From NCBI RefSeq assembly GCF_027797465.1, contig NZ_CP115608.1:434001-498000 (forward strand): DNA of 64,000 nt. The letters run 5' to 3'. Under the pieces are notes generated by a model, which worked only from the letters and a program-made list of their open reading frames with translations, searched no databases and was not told the origin of the DNA. Shown here one piece after another: positions 56,405-64,000 of this stretch. Positions within the stretch are counted from its first letter, which is position 1. Every line of letters starts with the position of its first letter. A program made the translations under genes and the position numbers. This DNA is from Campylobacter sp. CN_NE2 (lineage in GTDB: Bacteria; Campylobacterota; Campylobacteria; Campylobacterales; Campylobacteraceae).

Positions 56405-57820
56405 ATGAAAAAAATTATTATGTTTTCAGCATTGACAGCCGGTTTGCTTTTTGGTGCTAGTATAAATTTTAACGAAGCTCCGAGCAAATTTGATCGACTA
56501 AATCCGGCTTACAACGGCGATGTAGTGCTATCTTTTCATAGTTCAATAAGTGAAGCCAAAAAATCGGTCGTAAATATCTCGACAAGTAAAACGCTAAAAT
56601 CAGCTCAACACCCGATGAGCGAGCTGTTTGACGATCCGTTTTTTAAACAATTTTTCGGATTTGGTTTTGATATGCCACAGCGTGAGCGAAAATCAAGCTC
56701 TCTTGGTTCAGGCGTTATTATATCAAATGACGGATATATCGTCACAAATAACCATGTCGTAGAAAACGCAGACGAAGTTTTGGTAACTTTGCTTGATAAT
56801 GACAAAGAGTATAAAGCCAAAATCATCGGCACAGATTCTAAGACCGATTTAGCGATCATCAAAATAGAAGAAAAAAATCTTTCAGCTATCAAATTTGCAA
56901 ATTCAAACGACTTAATGGAAGGCGATATTGTTTTTGCTATCGGAAATCCTTTTGGCGTGGGCGGAACGATTACGCAAGGCATAATTTCAGCACTAAATAA
57001 AAATAATATCGGCTTAAATCAATATGAAAATTTTATCCAAACAGATGCCTCGATAAATCCGGGCAACTCAGGTGGTGCGTTAGTCGATAGTCGTGGCGCA
57101 TTAATAGGCATAAATTCAGCTATTCTTAGCAGAAGCGGCGGAAATAACGGCATAGGCTTTGCAATCCCGTCAAATATGGTAAAAGATGTTGCACAAAAAT
57201 TAATTAGCGACGGCAAAATCGAACGCGGCTATATCGGCGTTATGATAGGCGATCTTACAAAAGATCAAAAAGAAATTTATAAAAACACAGAAGGTGCTCT
57301 TATCGTAGGTGTTGAAAAAGATCTTCCTGCCGATAAAGCAGGTATCAAAAGAGGCGATTTGATAACAAAAGTCGATGATAAAACAATCAAAAATTCAAAT
57401 GAACTAAAAAATTTAATCGGCTCAATGCCGCCAAATAAAACAATCGAAGTCGAATTTGAGCGCGACAAAACTATGAAAACAGCTAAAATCAAGCTAGATA
57501 GTATGAGTGGCGATGAAAAAAGTAGTGGCACCAAAGGTGGAAGCGCGATTGACGGACTTAAACTTAGCAATCTAAATGATGAGCTTCGCCAAAAATATCG
57601 CCTTGATAGCGATATTAACGGAGTTTTGGTAACTGGCGTTGAAGACGATTCAAAAGCAGAAGAATTTGGCTTTAAAACCGGCGATGTTATCATCCAAATC
57701 GGTCAAAAAGATGTAAAAAATATCGAAGATTTCAATAAGCTTGTAAGAGACTACAAAGGTCAAAAAACCCTTGTTTGGGTTATTAGAAATAGAATTCCAC
57801 AAGGTTTAGTTATAAAATAA
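56405..57820 (+). CDS. htrA: Periplasmic serine protease/chaperone HtrA (DegP type)
   Basis: 471 residues. Signal peptide 1-18. The trypsin-like domain has His117 (TNNHVVE), Asp148 (DSKTDLAI) and Ser222 (PGNSGGAL). Two PDZ domains follow near 275-370 and 395-465. It degrades or refolds misfolded periplasmic proteins; in Campylobacter and Helicobacter it can also be secreted. Beside cbpA-hspR and cprRS as in C. jejuni. A terminator-like hairpin follows. Confidence 0.96.
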   Translation: MKKIIMFSALTAGLLFGASINFNEAPSKFDRLNPAYNGDVVLSFHSSISEAKKSVVNISTSKTLKSAQHPMSELFDDPFFKQFFGFGFDMPQRERKSSSLGSGVIISNDGYIVTNNHVVENADEVLVTLLDNDKEYKAKIIGTDSKTDLAIIKIEEKNLSAIKFANSNDLMEGDIVFAIGNPFGVGGTITQGIISALNKNNIGLNQYENFIQTDASINPGNSGGALVDSRGALIGINSAILSRSGGNNGIGFAIPSNMVKDVAQKLISDGKIERGYIGVMIGDLTKDQKEIYKNTEGALIVGVEKDLPADKAGIKRGDLITKVDDKTIKNSNELKNLIGSMPPNKTIEVEFERDKTMKTAKIKLDSMSGDEKSSGTKGGSAIDGLKLSNLNDELRQKYRLDSDINGVLVTGVEDDSKAEEFGFKTGDVIIQIGQKDVKNIEDFNKLVRDYKGQKTLVWVIRNRIPQGLVIK

Positions 57821-57834
57821 TCCAAATTTACACT

Positions 57835-57862
57835 AATTCGGAGCGAATTTTTGCTCCGAATT
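57835..57862 (+). terminator. Hairpin after htrA
   Basis: AATTCGGAGC and GCTCCGAATT form a 10-bp stem with an 8-base loop, followed by TTCTT. It separates htrA from the cprR promoter. Confidence 0.7.
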
Positions 57863-57894
57863 TCTTACAAATTCAAATTTAATCCTTATTTTGC

Positions 57895-57900
57895 TATAAT
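57895..57900 (+). promoter_or_regulatory. Likely extended -10 of cprRS
   Basis: TGCTATAAT, 22 bases before the cprR ATG, after the htrA hairpin. A leader of about 16 bases holds AAAGGAAAAA. Confidence 0.7.
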
Positions 57901-57922
57901 CAAGCCCAAAAAAGGAAAAACA

Positions 57923-58609
57923 ATGATAAAAATTTTAATGATTGAAGATGATACCGAGCTTGCCGAGATTTTATCTGATTATTTAACCCCTTTTGATATG
58001 GAAGTTACTATCGTAGAAGATCCTTATGTCGGACTTTCTAAAATAAGAGCAAAGCTAGAAAATTTTGATTTGATTATTTTGGATTTGACTTTGCCGGGTA
58101 TGGACGGACTTGAAGTTTGCAAAGAAATTCGCAAAACAAACAATATACCGATTATCATTTCAAGCGCAAGACACGATTTAACCGATAAAATAAATGCTTT
58201 TGATTTTGGCGCTGATGATTATCTGCCAAAGCCTTATGATCCAAAAGAGTTACTAGCTAGGATAAAAAGTCATATCCGCCGCCAACAAAGTTTAGGCGTA
58301 GCGTCAAATTTGGCACCGCAAAATAAAGATTTGGTGCTAAATGAATTCGAACATATCATAACCCTAAAAGGCAAAGAGATAAATTTGACGGTTGCAGAAT
58401 ATGACATTTTACGCTATTTAATAAAAAAAGAAGGTGGCGCAATCACACGAGAAGAGCTTATTTATAACTGCGCTTCAATCGATGAAGATTCGACTATTAA
58501 AAGCATAGATGTCATCATCGGACGAATTCGCCACAAACTCGGCGAAGATCCAAAAAATCCAAAATATATCCACGCTATTCGCGGAGTAGGATACAAACTA
58601 ATCCAATGA
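57923..58609 (+). CDS. cprR: OmpR-family response regulator CprR
   Basis: 228 residues from the ATG at 57923, which has AAAGGAAAAACA before it; the frame open from 57851 is upstream sequence. Receiver domain with acidic pair Glu8/Asp9 and phospho-acceptor Asp54 (LIILDLTLPGMDG), and Lys in LPKPYDP. The winged-helix domain ends RGVGYKLIQ. In C. jejuni CprRS sits beside htrA and influences envelope and biofilm traits. Overlaps cprS by 4 bases. Confidence 0.9.
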   Translation: MIKILMIEDDTELAEILSDYLTPFDMEVTIVEDPYVGLSKIRAKLENFDLIILDLTLPGMDGLEVCKEIRKTNNIPIIISSARHDLTDKINAFDFGADDYLPKPYDPKELLARIKSHIRRQQSLGVASNLAPQNKDLVLNEFEHIITLKGKEINLTVAEYDILRYLIKKEGGAITREELIYNCASIDEDSTIKSIDVIIGRIRHKLGEDPKNPKYIHAIRGVGYKLIQ

Positions 58610-59844
58610 GACGAAATTCGATATTTTTTACGATAACTTTCATATTTGTTTTGGCTATCGTGGCTATTTCGATAATGTTTTGGTGGCTTATCGGATACGA
58701 CAAAGAAAACTACCGTAGAGAGTTAAATACTCGCTATGAAATCGTAACAAATTTATATCTTTATAAAATGAATAACTTAATCAGCGAGAGCGAATTTAAA
58801 CGCCAAATGCAAAATTTTAAAATTCCCGAAGTCCAGGACGAACCAACAAAAAATGAAGTTTTAACTAAAAGCGAAAATTTATACGAAATGGCAACAAGCT
58901 TGGGTTCAGGAGCTATTTTATATTTTGAAAAAAAACATTATTTAAAAATCGAACGAAAAAATGAGCTTATTTTACTTTATGATTCAGAGTATCAACCTTA
59001 TCGTTATGACTTTTTTAGGCTGGTTTATTTTGCCGTTTTAATTACACTTTTGGTAACTTATATCTTTACGATACGAAAAATCAAACCACTTCGCAAACTA
59101 AAAAGAGAGATTAATAAATTTGCTAACGGCGATTTAAATATAAAAGATGTTAGCGTTGGAAATAACGAAATTTCCGATGTTTCAAAGGCATTTTATGATT
59201 CGGTTATGCAGATTAAAAAATTAAATGAATCTAGGCATTTGTTTTTGCGAAACATTATGCACGAGCTTAAAACGCCCATTACAAAGGGACGAATCGCAAC
59301 CGAGATGATAGAAGAAAGCAAAAACAAAGATCGTTTGATTTCGGTTTTTGAAAGATTGGAAAGCTTGATTAACGAATTTGCCGCTGTTGAAAGGGCGACT
59401 TCTGGCATAAATTTAGATAATTTTATAGATTGTAGCGTTGAAGATATAGTAAATGAAGCCATTGATTTAGCAATGTGTGACAAAGAGAGAGTAAATTTAG
59501 AAAATCCACTCAAACTTAGTATAAATGTCGATTTTAAGCTATTTTCAATCGCCGTTAAAAATATCATAGACAATGGCTTAAAATATGGTAGCGATAAAAA
59601 AATTCGCATAGTCGCAAATGCAAAATGCTTAGATTTTATCACAAGCGGAGAGCCACTAAGTAAGGATTTTAAATTTTATATAGAACCTTTTGCGAAAGGC
59701 GAAAATGCCAAACAAAGCTTCGGGCTTGGACTTTATATCGTAGATAGTATCTTAAAAGCTCACGGCTTAGAGCTAACATATCGCCACGAAAACGGCGAAA
59801 ATATTTTTAGTTTTGAAAATATTAGTAGTAGTATTATACTCTAA
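58606..59844 (+). CDS. cprS: Sensor histidine kinase CprS
   Basis: 412 residues. Two membrane helices (about 7-29 and 138-156) flank a periplasmic sensor of ~108 residues. Then HAMP (157-209) and the HisKA box with His219 (RNIMHELKTPITKGR). The N box NIIDNGLKYG and the G2 box SFGLGLYIVDSIL are clear, but the usual G1 D-x-G-x-G is replaced by ITSGEPLSKD. It presumably phosphorylates CprR. The C-terminus is SSSIIL. Confidence 0.9.
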   Translation: MRRNSIFFTITFIFVLAIVAISIMFWWLIGYDKENYRRELNTRYEIVTNLYLYKMNNLISESEFKRQMQNFKIPEVQDEPTKNEVLTKSENLYEMATSLGSGAILYFEKKHYLKIERKNELILLYDSEYQPYRYDFFRLVYFAVLITLLVTYIFTIRKIKPLRKLKREINKFANGDLNIKDVSVGNNEISDVSKAFYDSVMQIKKLNESRHLFLRNIMHELKTPITKGRIATEMIEESKNKDRLISVFERLESLINEFAAVERATSGINLDNFIDCSVEDIVNEAIDLAMCDKERVNLENPLKLSINVDFKLFSIAVKNIIDNGLKYGSDKKIRIVANAKCLDFITSGEPLSKDFKFYIEPFAKGENAKQSFGLGLYIVDSILKAHGLELTYRHENGENIFSFENISSSIIL

Positions 59845-60138
59845 CATAAATATTTTAATTATCCGAATAAGCATCGAACTATATTTACTTTACTATTTAT
59901 AATATTATTACCTTTAAATAAAAAATTTTTTCTTAAATTTAAAAAAGCAATGAATTTTTAAATTTGGATTTTATATTTTAAACTGTTAGATCTCTTTTTT
60001 AACTTTACCTAAAATTATAAAATTATATTATTGTGAGCAAAAAAGTAACAAAGTAAAAGTAAAACATAATTTTTTTAAAAAATGACAACATAATTTTAAT
60101 ATATTCATAGAAATTAGAGTACAATTAAAAATTTAAAA
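59845..60138. other. Gene-free AT-rich gap
   Basis: About 294 bases of very AT-rich DNA between cprS and the convergent hao terminator. I see no open frame with a start signal and no strong hairpin. Confidence 0.6.
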
Positions 60139-60167
60139 TAAAAAAGGCGTCGCCAAATAGCGACGCC
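60139..60167 (-). terminator. Rho-independent terminator of the hao genes
   Basis: On the minus strand GGCGTCGC and GCGACGCC form an 8-bp GC-rich stem with a 6-base loop, followed by TTTTTTATTTTA, 27 bases after the haoA stop. Confidence 0.92.
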
Positions 60168-60193
60168 TGCAAATTTATCCGACAAGAATCAGA

Positions 60194-61540
60194 TTATTCT
60201 ATTTTACCAGTTTCAATTCGTTTTTGGTAAATAGTTCTCATTTTTCTGATTTGTTGTTGAACATCAAATACACCATGCCAGTGAGCATAGTCAGGAGCAC
60301 CCATCATCGCACCCATTCTCATACGGCGACCTTCATGGTGCCATGAGTAGTAGTATGCTCTTTGGAATTCATCACTCCATTCATCATCTTTGAGAAGTTT
60401 TTTCTCTTTTAGCTCATTTAGCATTTTCATAGCTTCATCGTGATAGAAGTTATAAAGCATTACATGTTTATCACCCATTTCAAAGAAGTTAGTTGTAAAT
60501 GTGCTTGTATGGCATGATTTACATACCATTGCCATCTCTTTTCTACCTGCATCAGCACCGTCTGGGTGACCAGCAAGAGCATTACCTGTTGTTAATTTCA
60601 TGCCCTCTGCCCACTCTTTTGCAGCAGTGTCAAATCCACCGCTTCTTTGATTGCTGTGCGGAGCCCATAGGTTCCATTTCAAGCGAAGGCTAACATTGTG
60701 AGTAGTTTTTAGCTCACCGATACCTGACATGTGGCAAACTGCACAAGTTGGAGTTCTATAATCAGGAACATCCCATGTATCAGGTGCGCTGTCAAATTTG
60801 TATTTGTCGCCTTCTGTGTTGTAGATATGTCCGTGCATTGAATTGTTAAAAATTTCAATGTTTGGATGATCAGGTCCTAAGTGACATGAAGCACAAGCTT
60901 CTGGTTTTCTAGCTTCTACTATGTCAAATTTATGTCTGCTATGGCAAGCAACACAGCTTCCGATTCCGCCGTCAGGATATGCAGTACCGATACCAAAATT
61001 TGGCCAAGTCTCTTTTAGAGGCTTTCCTGCGCTATCCATTTTGATAACAGAACCATGACATTGGATACAGCCTGTGATCGCAGGAGCATCTTTTAAATCA
61101 GGGTGATCTGCACCTTCATAGTGATACATAAGTTCAAGCATAGGCTTTTTAGCGAACATTTGAACGCCGCCTCTTGCGTGACCGCTTTGGTTGAACTCAG
61201 CAACCTCTTTCTCGTGACATTTCGCACAAGTTTTTGAACTAACCAACATACTTACATGGTTAGTGCTATCTTTTGGGTGAGCAGCTTTGATTGCCATTGG
61301 ATTGTCCGCAGGGACATTGTGACAATCAACACAACTTACACCAGCATGAGCGTGACGAGAAGATTTCCAGTCATTTACAATGCCCGGACTCTCTTTTGTA
61401 TGGCACTCGATACACTCAACCGCCTGAGCAGAAAGTTTTCGATCAACTTTCATGCCCTTCATAAGATTTACATCGCCTACATTTTCCGCAAAACACATCA
61501 CGGACAAACAGGCAACTGCCAAGAAAATCTTTTTGAACAT
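60194..61540 (-). CDS. haoA: Octaheme hydroxylamine oxidoreductase-type cytochrome c
   Basis: 448 residues, signal peptide 1-18. Eight CxxCH haem motifs in order: CIECH, CVDCH, CAKCH, CIQCH, CVACH, CASCH, CAVCH, CKSCH. The C-terminal SWHHEGRRMRMGAMMGAPDY and HWHG follow the HAO family. In Campylobacterota this enzyme (epsilon-Hao) lacks the Tyr cross-link of nitrifiers and is thought to act reductively in nitrite or hydroxylamine respiration. By family knowledge the fourth haem is the likely active site. Periplasmic; fed by HaoC encoded 15 bases upstream. Confidence 0.9.
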   Translation of the reverse strand: MFKKIFLAVACLSVMCFAENVGDVNLMKGMKVDRKLSAQAVECIECHTKESPGIVNDWKSSRHAHAGVSCVDCHNVPADNPMAIKAAHPKDSTNHVSMLVSSKTCAKCHEKEVAEFNQSGHARGGVQMFAKKPMLELMYHYEGADHPDLKDAPAITGCIQCHGSVIKMDSAGKPLKETWPNFGIGTAYPDGGIGSCVACHSRHKFDIVEARKPEACASCHLGPDHPNIEIFNNSMHGHIYNTEGDKYKFDSAPDTWDVPDYRTPTCAVCHMSGIGELKTTHNVSLRLKWNLWAPHSNQRSGGFDTAAKEWAEGMKLTTGNALAGHPDGADAGRKEMAMVCKSCHTSTFTTNFFEMGDKHVMLYNFYHDEAMKMLNELKEKKLLKDDEWSDEFQRAYYYSWHHEGRRMRMGAMMGAPDYAHWHGVFDVQQQIRKMRTIYQKRIETGKIE

Positions 61541-61555
61541 GTTCTCTCCTTTCTT

Positions 61556-62107
61556 TTACTTGGTGTTTTCTACTTTACTAAATTTCTCTTTTAAATGAAA
61601 GCCTAAATTTTTATGACCAACATTTTCGTGACACTCGACACAAGTTTTATTTGAAATGCCGTTAAAATAATCACGGTGTGGTAAAAATGATTTCATATTT
61701 GAAGCTGTTGCATTTTTGACATTTTCATGACAACTCATACAACCGCTATCATAAACAAATTCTTTTTTATTTCTACGATTTGCTTCCCAGTCGTTATTTT
61801 CAGGATCCGAAAACGCAACTTGCCAAGCTTCGCTAATGCCGTTCATGGCTTTTTTGTATGTATAATTCCAAACACTATCGTGTGGCAAGTGGCAACTTAC
61901 ACACTCTGCTTTTACGCCCATTGCGTTATTTCCGCCATGAGTATCTTGCAAATAAGAATCTCTCATAGGCTCCATGACATGGCAACTACTACAAAATTTG
62001 TCATCTCCTGTTTTATGAATCATCTCGGCACTCGCTAATGCAATACCAAGACCAATCAAACCGCCAAGTATAAAAACCAAAAAGATTAAAAGTTTTGAGG
62101 TTTTCAA
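61556..62107 (-). CDS. haoC: Tetrahaem NapC/NrfH-type quinol dehydrogenase
   Basis: 183 residues. N-terminal membrane anchor (LIFLVFILGGLIGLGIALAS). Four CxxCH motifs: CSSCH, CVSCH, CMSCH and CVECH. This matches the NapC/NirT/NrfH family, which oxidises menaquinol and passes electrons to a periplasmic partner, here HaoA. The start is TTG at 62107 after AAGGACTTAAAT; no ATG competes. A haoC-haoA transcript is likely. Confidence 0.9.
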   Translation of the reverse strand: MKTSKLLIFLVFILGGLIGLGIALASAEMIHKTGDDKFCSSCHVMEPMRDSYLQDTHGGNNAMGVKAECVSCHLPHDSVWNYTYKKAMNGISEAWQVAFSDPENNDWEANRRNKKEFVYDSGCMSCHENVKNATASNMKSFLPHRDYFNGISNKTCVECHENVGHKNLGFHLKEKFSKVENTK

Positions 62108-62212
62108 ATTTAAGTCCTTTTTAATTTAGGTATTTTGTTACAATTTATTTTGCGAGTTATACCAAATTTTGGGGTAAAAACAAATGAGAAAAATCAAATT
62201 TTTTTTATTTTT

Positions 62213-62785
62213 TCAAATCATTCTCAAAATTTTTAATAATGATTCGCAGCCTTTTTTAATGTCAATATAAGTTTTAGCGAAGTTTCCGCTATACCACGGA
62301 TCATCAATTTCTAAATTCAAATTCGAATTATTTTGAGTTAAAATTTGTCGTAAATTGTCATTAAAACTGCATTTATTTTCATTTGCATTTTGTTGTGTTT
62401 TGATAAATTGTGTTACATTTTCATTATTATCTAAATTTGAAAATTCTAGTAACAAAAAAAATTTATTATTTACATCAGTTCCCATAATGCGGGAAAGGTT
62501 ACGAATATTATTTTTATCCATACATATCAAAAAATCAAAATTTTGATAATCATCTTTTTTGATTTGCGTAGCTGTGTGTGGATAAATTTTAATGCCATGT
62601 TTTTTTAATTCATTTATCGTGCCATAATGCACACCATTGCCGATTTCTTCGGTGCTCGTTGCCTTCGAATTTATAAAAAAATCATCAGTTAAATTTGCTT
62701 TTTCAACCAAGTCTTTCATCACAAACTCAGCCATCGGCGATCTACAAATATTTCCGTGACAAATAAATAGTATCTTTTTCATCAA
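62213..62785 (-). CDS. Low-molecular-weight protein tyrosine phosphatase with insertion
   Basis: 190 residues; a family member usually has ~155. The P-loop FICHGNICRSP gives Cys9 and Arg15, and the acid loop DDPWYSGNF gives Asp162. Between them an extra stretch of about 36 residues, rich in Asn, Gln and Lys (roughly residues 116-158), separates LLLEFSN from LEIDDPWY. The fold and catalysis otherwise look intact. The start may be the second Met. Target proteins unknown. It ends 105 bases from haoC and is separate from it. Confidence 0.9.
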   Translation of the reverse strand: MMKKILFICHGNICRSPMAEFVMKDLVEKANLTDDFFINSKATSTEEIGNGVHYGTINELKKHGIKIYPHTATQIKKDDYQNFDFLICMDKNNIRNLSRIMGTDVNNKFFLLLEFSNLDNNENVTQFIKTQQNANENKCSFNDNLRQILTQNNSNLNLEIDDPWYSGNFAKTYIDIKKGCESLLKILRMI

Positions 62786-62867
62786 ATTTTTCCTATTTTC
62801 AAATTTATTTTAGAATTTGCTTTAAATTTAGCTTAAAAAAAAATTTTGCAAATTTAGTAAATTTGCC

Positions 62868-64000
62868 CTACTTTACCATTCCTGCTTCTTTTAAAAACAC
62901 GCTTGGTTCGTATGAAATTTTGCGAATTTTATCAAATTTTGCGTAGCTTAAAACCAACTCGTCCCTTGCTCTGGTAACAGCGACATAAAAAAGCCGTCTT
63001 TCTTCGTCCAAGCTGCCGCCAATAGCCATTAGCTTCGAATTTGGAAAGCGATTTTGTGCTAAATCAACCAAAAAAACTTGATCGAATTCCAAACCCTTAC
63101 TGGCATGAACGCTTAGCAAATTCACACCTTCGCCCTCGCTCATTTCCTTTGAACCCATTGTTAAAAAGTTATAAAATTTCTCGGCATTTGCATATTTTAC
63201 GGCGATTTCATTTAAAATCGCAACTTTATTATAAATTCGCTCATTCTCTTCTTTTTTTCTATCTTCATCGACCTTACCGTTTTTTAAAGTCGCCCTTTTT
63301 GTCGCTATTTGCGTGGCGATACTAGCAAAAATTTGCGAATTTTTAATTTCAGTTAAAATGTTAAGCGATTTTTGGCTAGTGCCGACTTTTTTGAAAAGTT
63401 TGTAAATTTCATATAAAAATACCGCCCCGTCACTACTTAACTTGTTATATTTTAAAATCGGGTGACTTTTAAAAAATTCATCAAAACCAAGTTCGCTAAA
63501 ACGGCTTACGGAGCCGATAGTATCGATGTCTTCAAAAAGTCCAAGACCTATATTTTTTCTCTTTTTCTCAAAAATTTTCACGCTCTCATCAGGGTGCATA
63601 AATCCTTGCAAAATGCTTCCATGCCCCAAAAGCATAAAAGCGTCAAAAAGTTCCTTGCTTACGGCATTTCCAACGCCACGAGCAAATTCGCAAGTGTTGA
63701 TAAATGCCATTATGTCTTTTGGATTTACCAAAATTCCAAAAATATCCATAAAAGCCTTGATTTCACGGCTTTCAAAAAAGCTAATCCCGCCTTTTCGTTT
63801 GCACGAAATTCCAAGCTCTTTAAGCGAAACTTCTGCCGCATCAGCCGATGAATTATTTCGAAAAATTATCGCTATATTTTCATGCGAAAACGGCGAATTT
63901 GAGATAGATTTTGCCACACTTGCGTATTGTGCCATAATTTCATCATATATAAATAGTTTTGGCGAAGCAAATTTGCCATCTCGTCCGACGATTAGCTTTT
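62868..64000 (-). CDS. UvrD/Rep-type DNA helicase, C-terminal part (cut by window edge)
   Basis: Superfamily 1 helicase. The visible ~377 residues cover the later motifs: IIFRNNSSADAAE (motif IV region), VNLLSVHASKGLEFDQVFLV (motif V) and DEERRLFYVAVTRARDELVL (motif VI with its Arg finger). The frame stays open to the right edge, so the N-terminal Walker motifs lie outside. UvrD, Rep or PcrA identity cannot be settled. C. jejuni has a similar gene, Cj0777. Confidence 0.9.
   Translation of the reverse strand, partial: KLIVGRDGKFASPKLFIYDEIMAQYASVAKSISNSPFSHENIAIIFRNNSSADAAEVSLKELGISCKRKGGISFFESREIKAFMDIFGILVNPKDIMAFINTCEFARGVGNAVSKELFDAFMLLGHGSILQGFMHPDESVKIFEKKRKNIGLGLFEDIDTIGSVSRFSELGFDEFFKSHPILKYNKLSSDGAVFLYEIYKLFKKVGTSQKSLNILTEIKNSQIFASIATQIATKRATLKNGKVDEDRKKEENERIYNKVAILNEIAVKYANAEKFYNFLTMGSKEMSEGEGVNLLSVHASKGLEFDQVFLVDLAQNRFPNSKLMAIGGSLDEERRLFYVAVTRARDELVLSYAKFDKIRKISYEPSVFLKEAGMVK

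Noticed and set aside
1-64000. Poly-G phase-variable tracts of the C. jejuni type
   Set aside because: I saw no G or C run of eight or more; the only notable homopolymer is the A13 tract at 44236-44248.
1-64000. Prophage, insertion sequence or integrative element
   Set aside because: No transposase, integrase or phage structural gene; gene order is housekeeping-like throughout.

Overview
The window looks like chromosomal DNA of a Campylobacter that is not C. jejuni. It is AT-rich, with short gaps, AAGGA-type ribosome binding sites and frequent TTG starts. Gene blocks match C. jejuni order as I remember it: hisS-tmk-coaD-ubiX, moeA-murA, a paired dynamin locus, ctpA-purC-purS-purQ-(Cj0515-like)-plsC, lolC/E-like-secA-lolA, gatB-small membrane protein-atpB, and kefB-hspR-cbpA next to htrA-cprR-cprS. 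An octaheme hydroxylamine oxidoreductase with its NapC-type partner, and a complete nikR/hyp cluster, point to a hydrogen-using, nitrogen-respiring species. All species-level statements are inference; no search was run.

Layout. 1-4800 (minus): housekeeping genes hisS (cut by the left edge), tmk, coaD, ubiX, a tRNA-Gly, moeA and murA. 4900-7100 (plus): an NlpC/P60 lipoprotein and an alanine-type sodium symporter. 7200-13550 (plus): nikR and hypB-C-D-E-A for NiFe-hydrogenase maturation, with at least three non-hyp genes between them. 13800-20200 (minus): a small secreted protein, a SixA-like phosphatase, a ferritin-like protein, a rhomboid protease and two dynamin-like GTPases. 20300-22850 (minus): RNase P RNA, a membrane protein related to the one inside the hyp cluster, and truD. 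22950-29100: an unusual SdhB/HdrB-like protein, clpB (minus), then cstA with its YbdD-type partner. 29250-34130 (plus): ctpA, purine genes and plsC. 34130-39020 (minus): DAHP synthase, a FAH-family enzyme and an MBOAT/SGNH-like acyl-transfer pair. 39100-40400: rarD and a small membrane-anchored protein. 40476-44177 (minus): a large autotransporter with a CAP-like N-terminus and 39 identical 18-bp repeats. 44466-53100: lipoprotein-export permease, LTA-synthase-type enzyme, secA, lolA, gatB and atpB. 53295-59844: potassium/proton antiporter, heat-shock regulator and co-chaperone, HtrA and the CprRS two-component pair. 60190-64000 (minus): haoA, haoC, a low-molecular-weight phosphatase with an insertion, and the C-terminal part of a UvrD-type helicase (cut by the right edge).

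How genes work together. HspR (54950-55327) probably controls both its own cbpA-hspR operon and clpB: both promoters carry a HAIR-like element at an identical distance from the -10 box. NikR probably ties nickel status to hyp expression. LolA, the LolC/E-like permease and SecA form an envelope-export block, and HtrA plus CprRS form an envelope-stress block. HaoC would pass electrons from menaquinol to HaoA in the periplasm.

The least ordinary features are the repeat-bearing CAP-like autotransporter with a 13-A tract upstream, the guest genes in the hyp cluster and the membrane-protein family they share with the rnpB-truD gap, the two matched HAIR sites, and the insertion in the tyrosine phosphatase. 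No mobile element, prophage or CRISPR array was seen.
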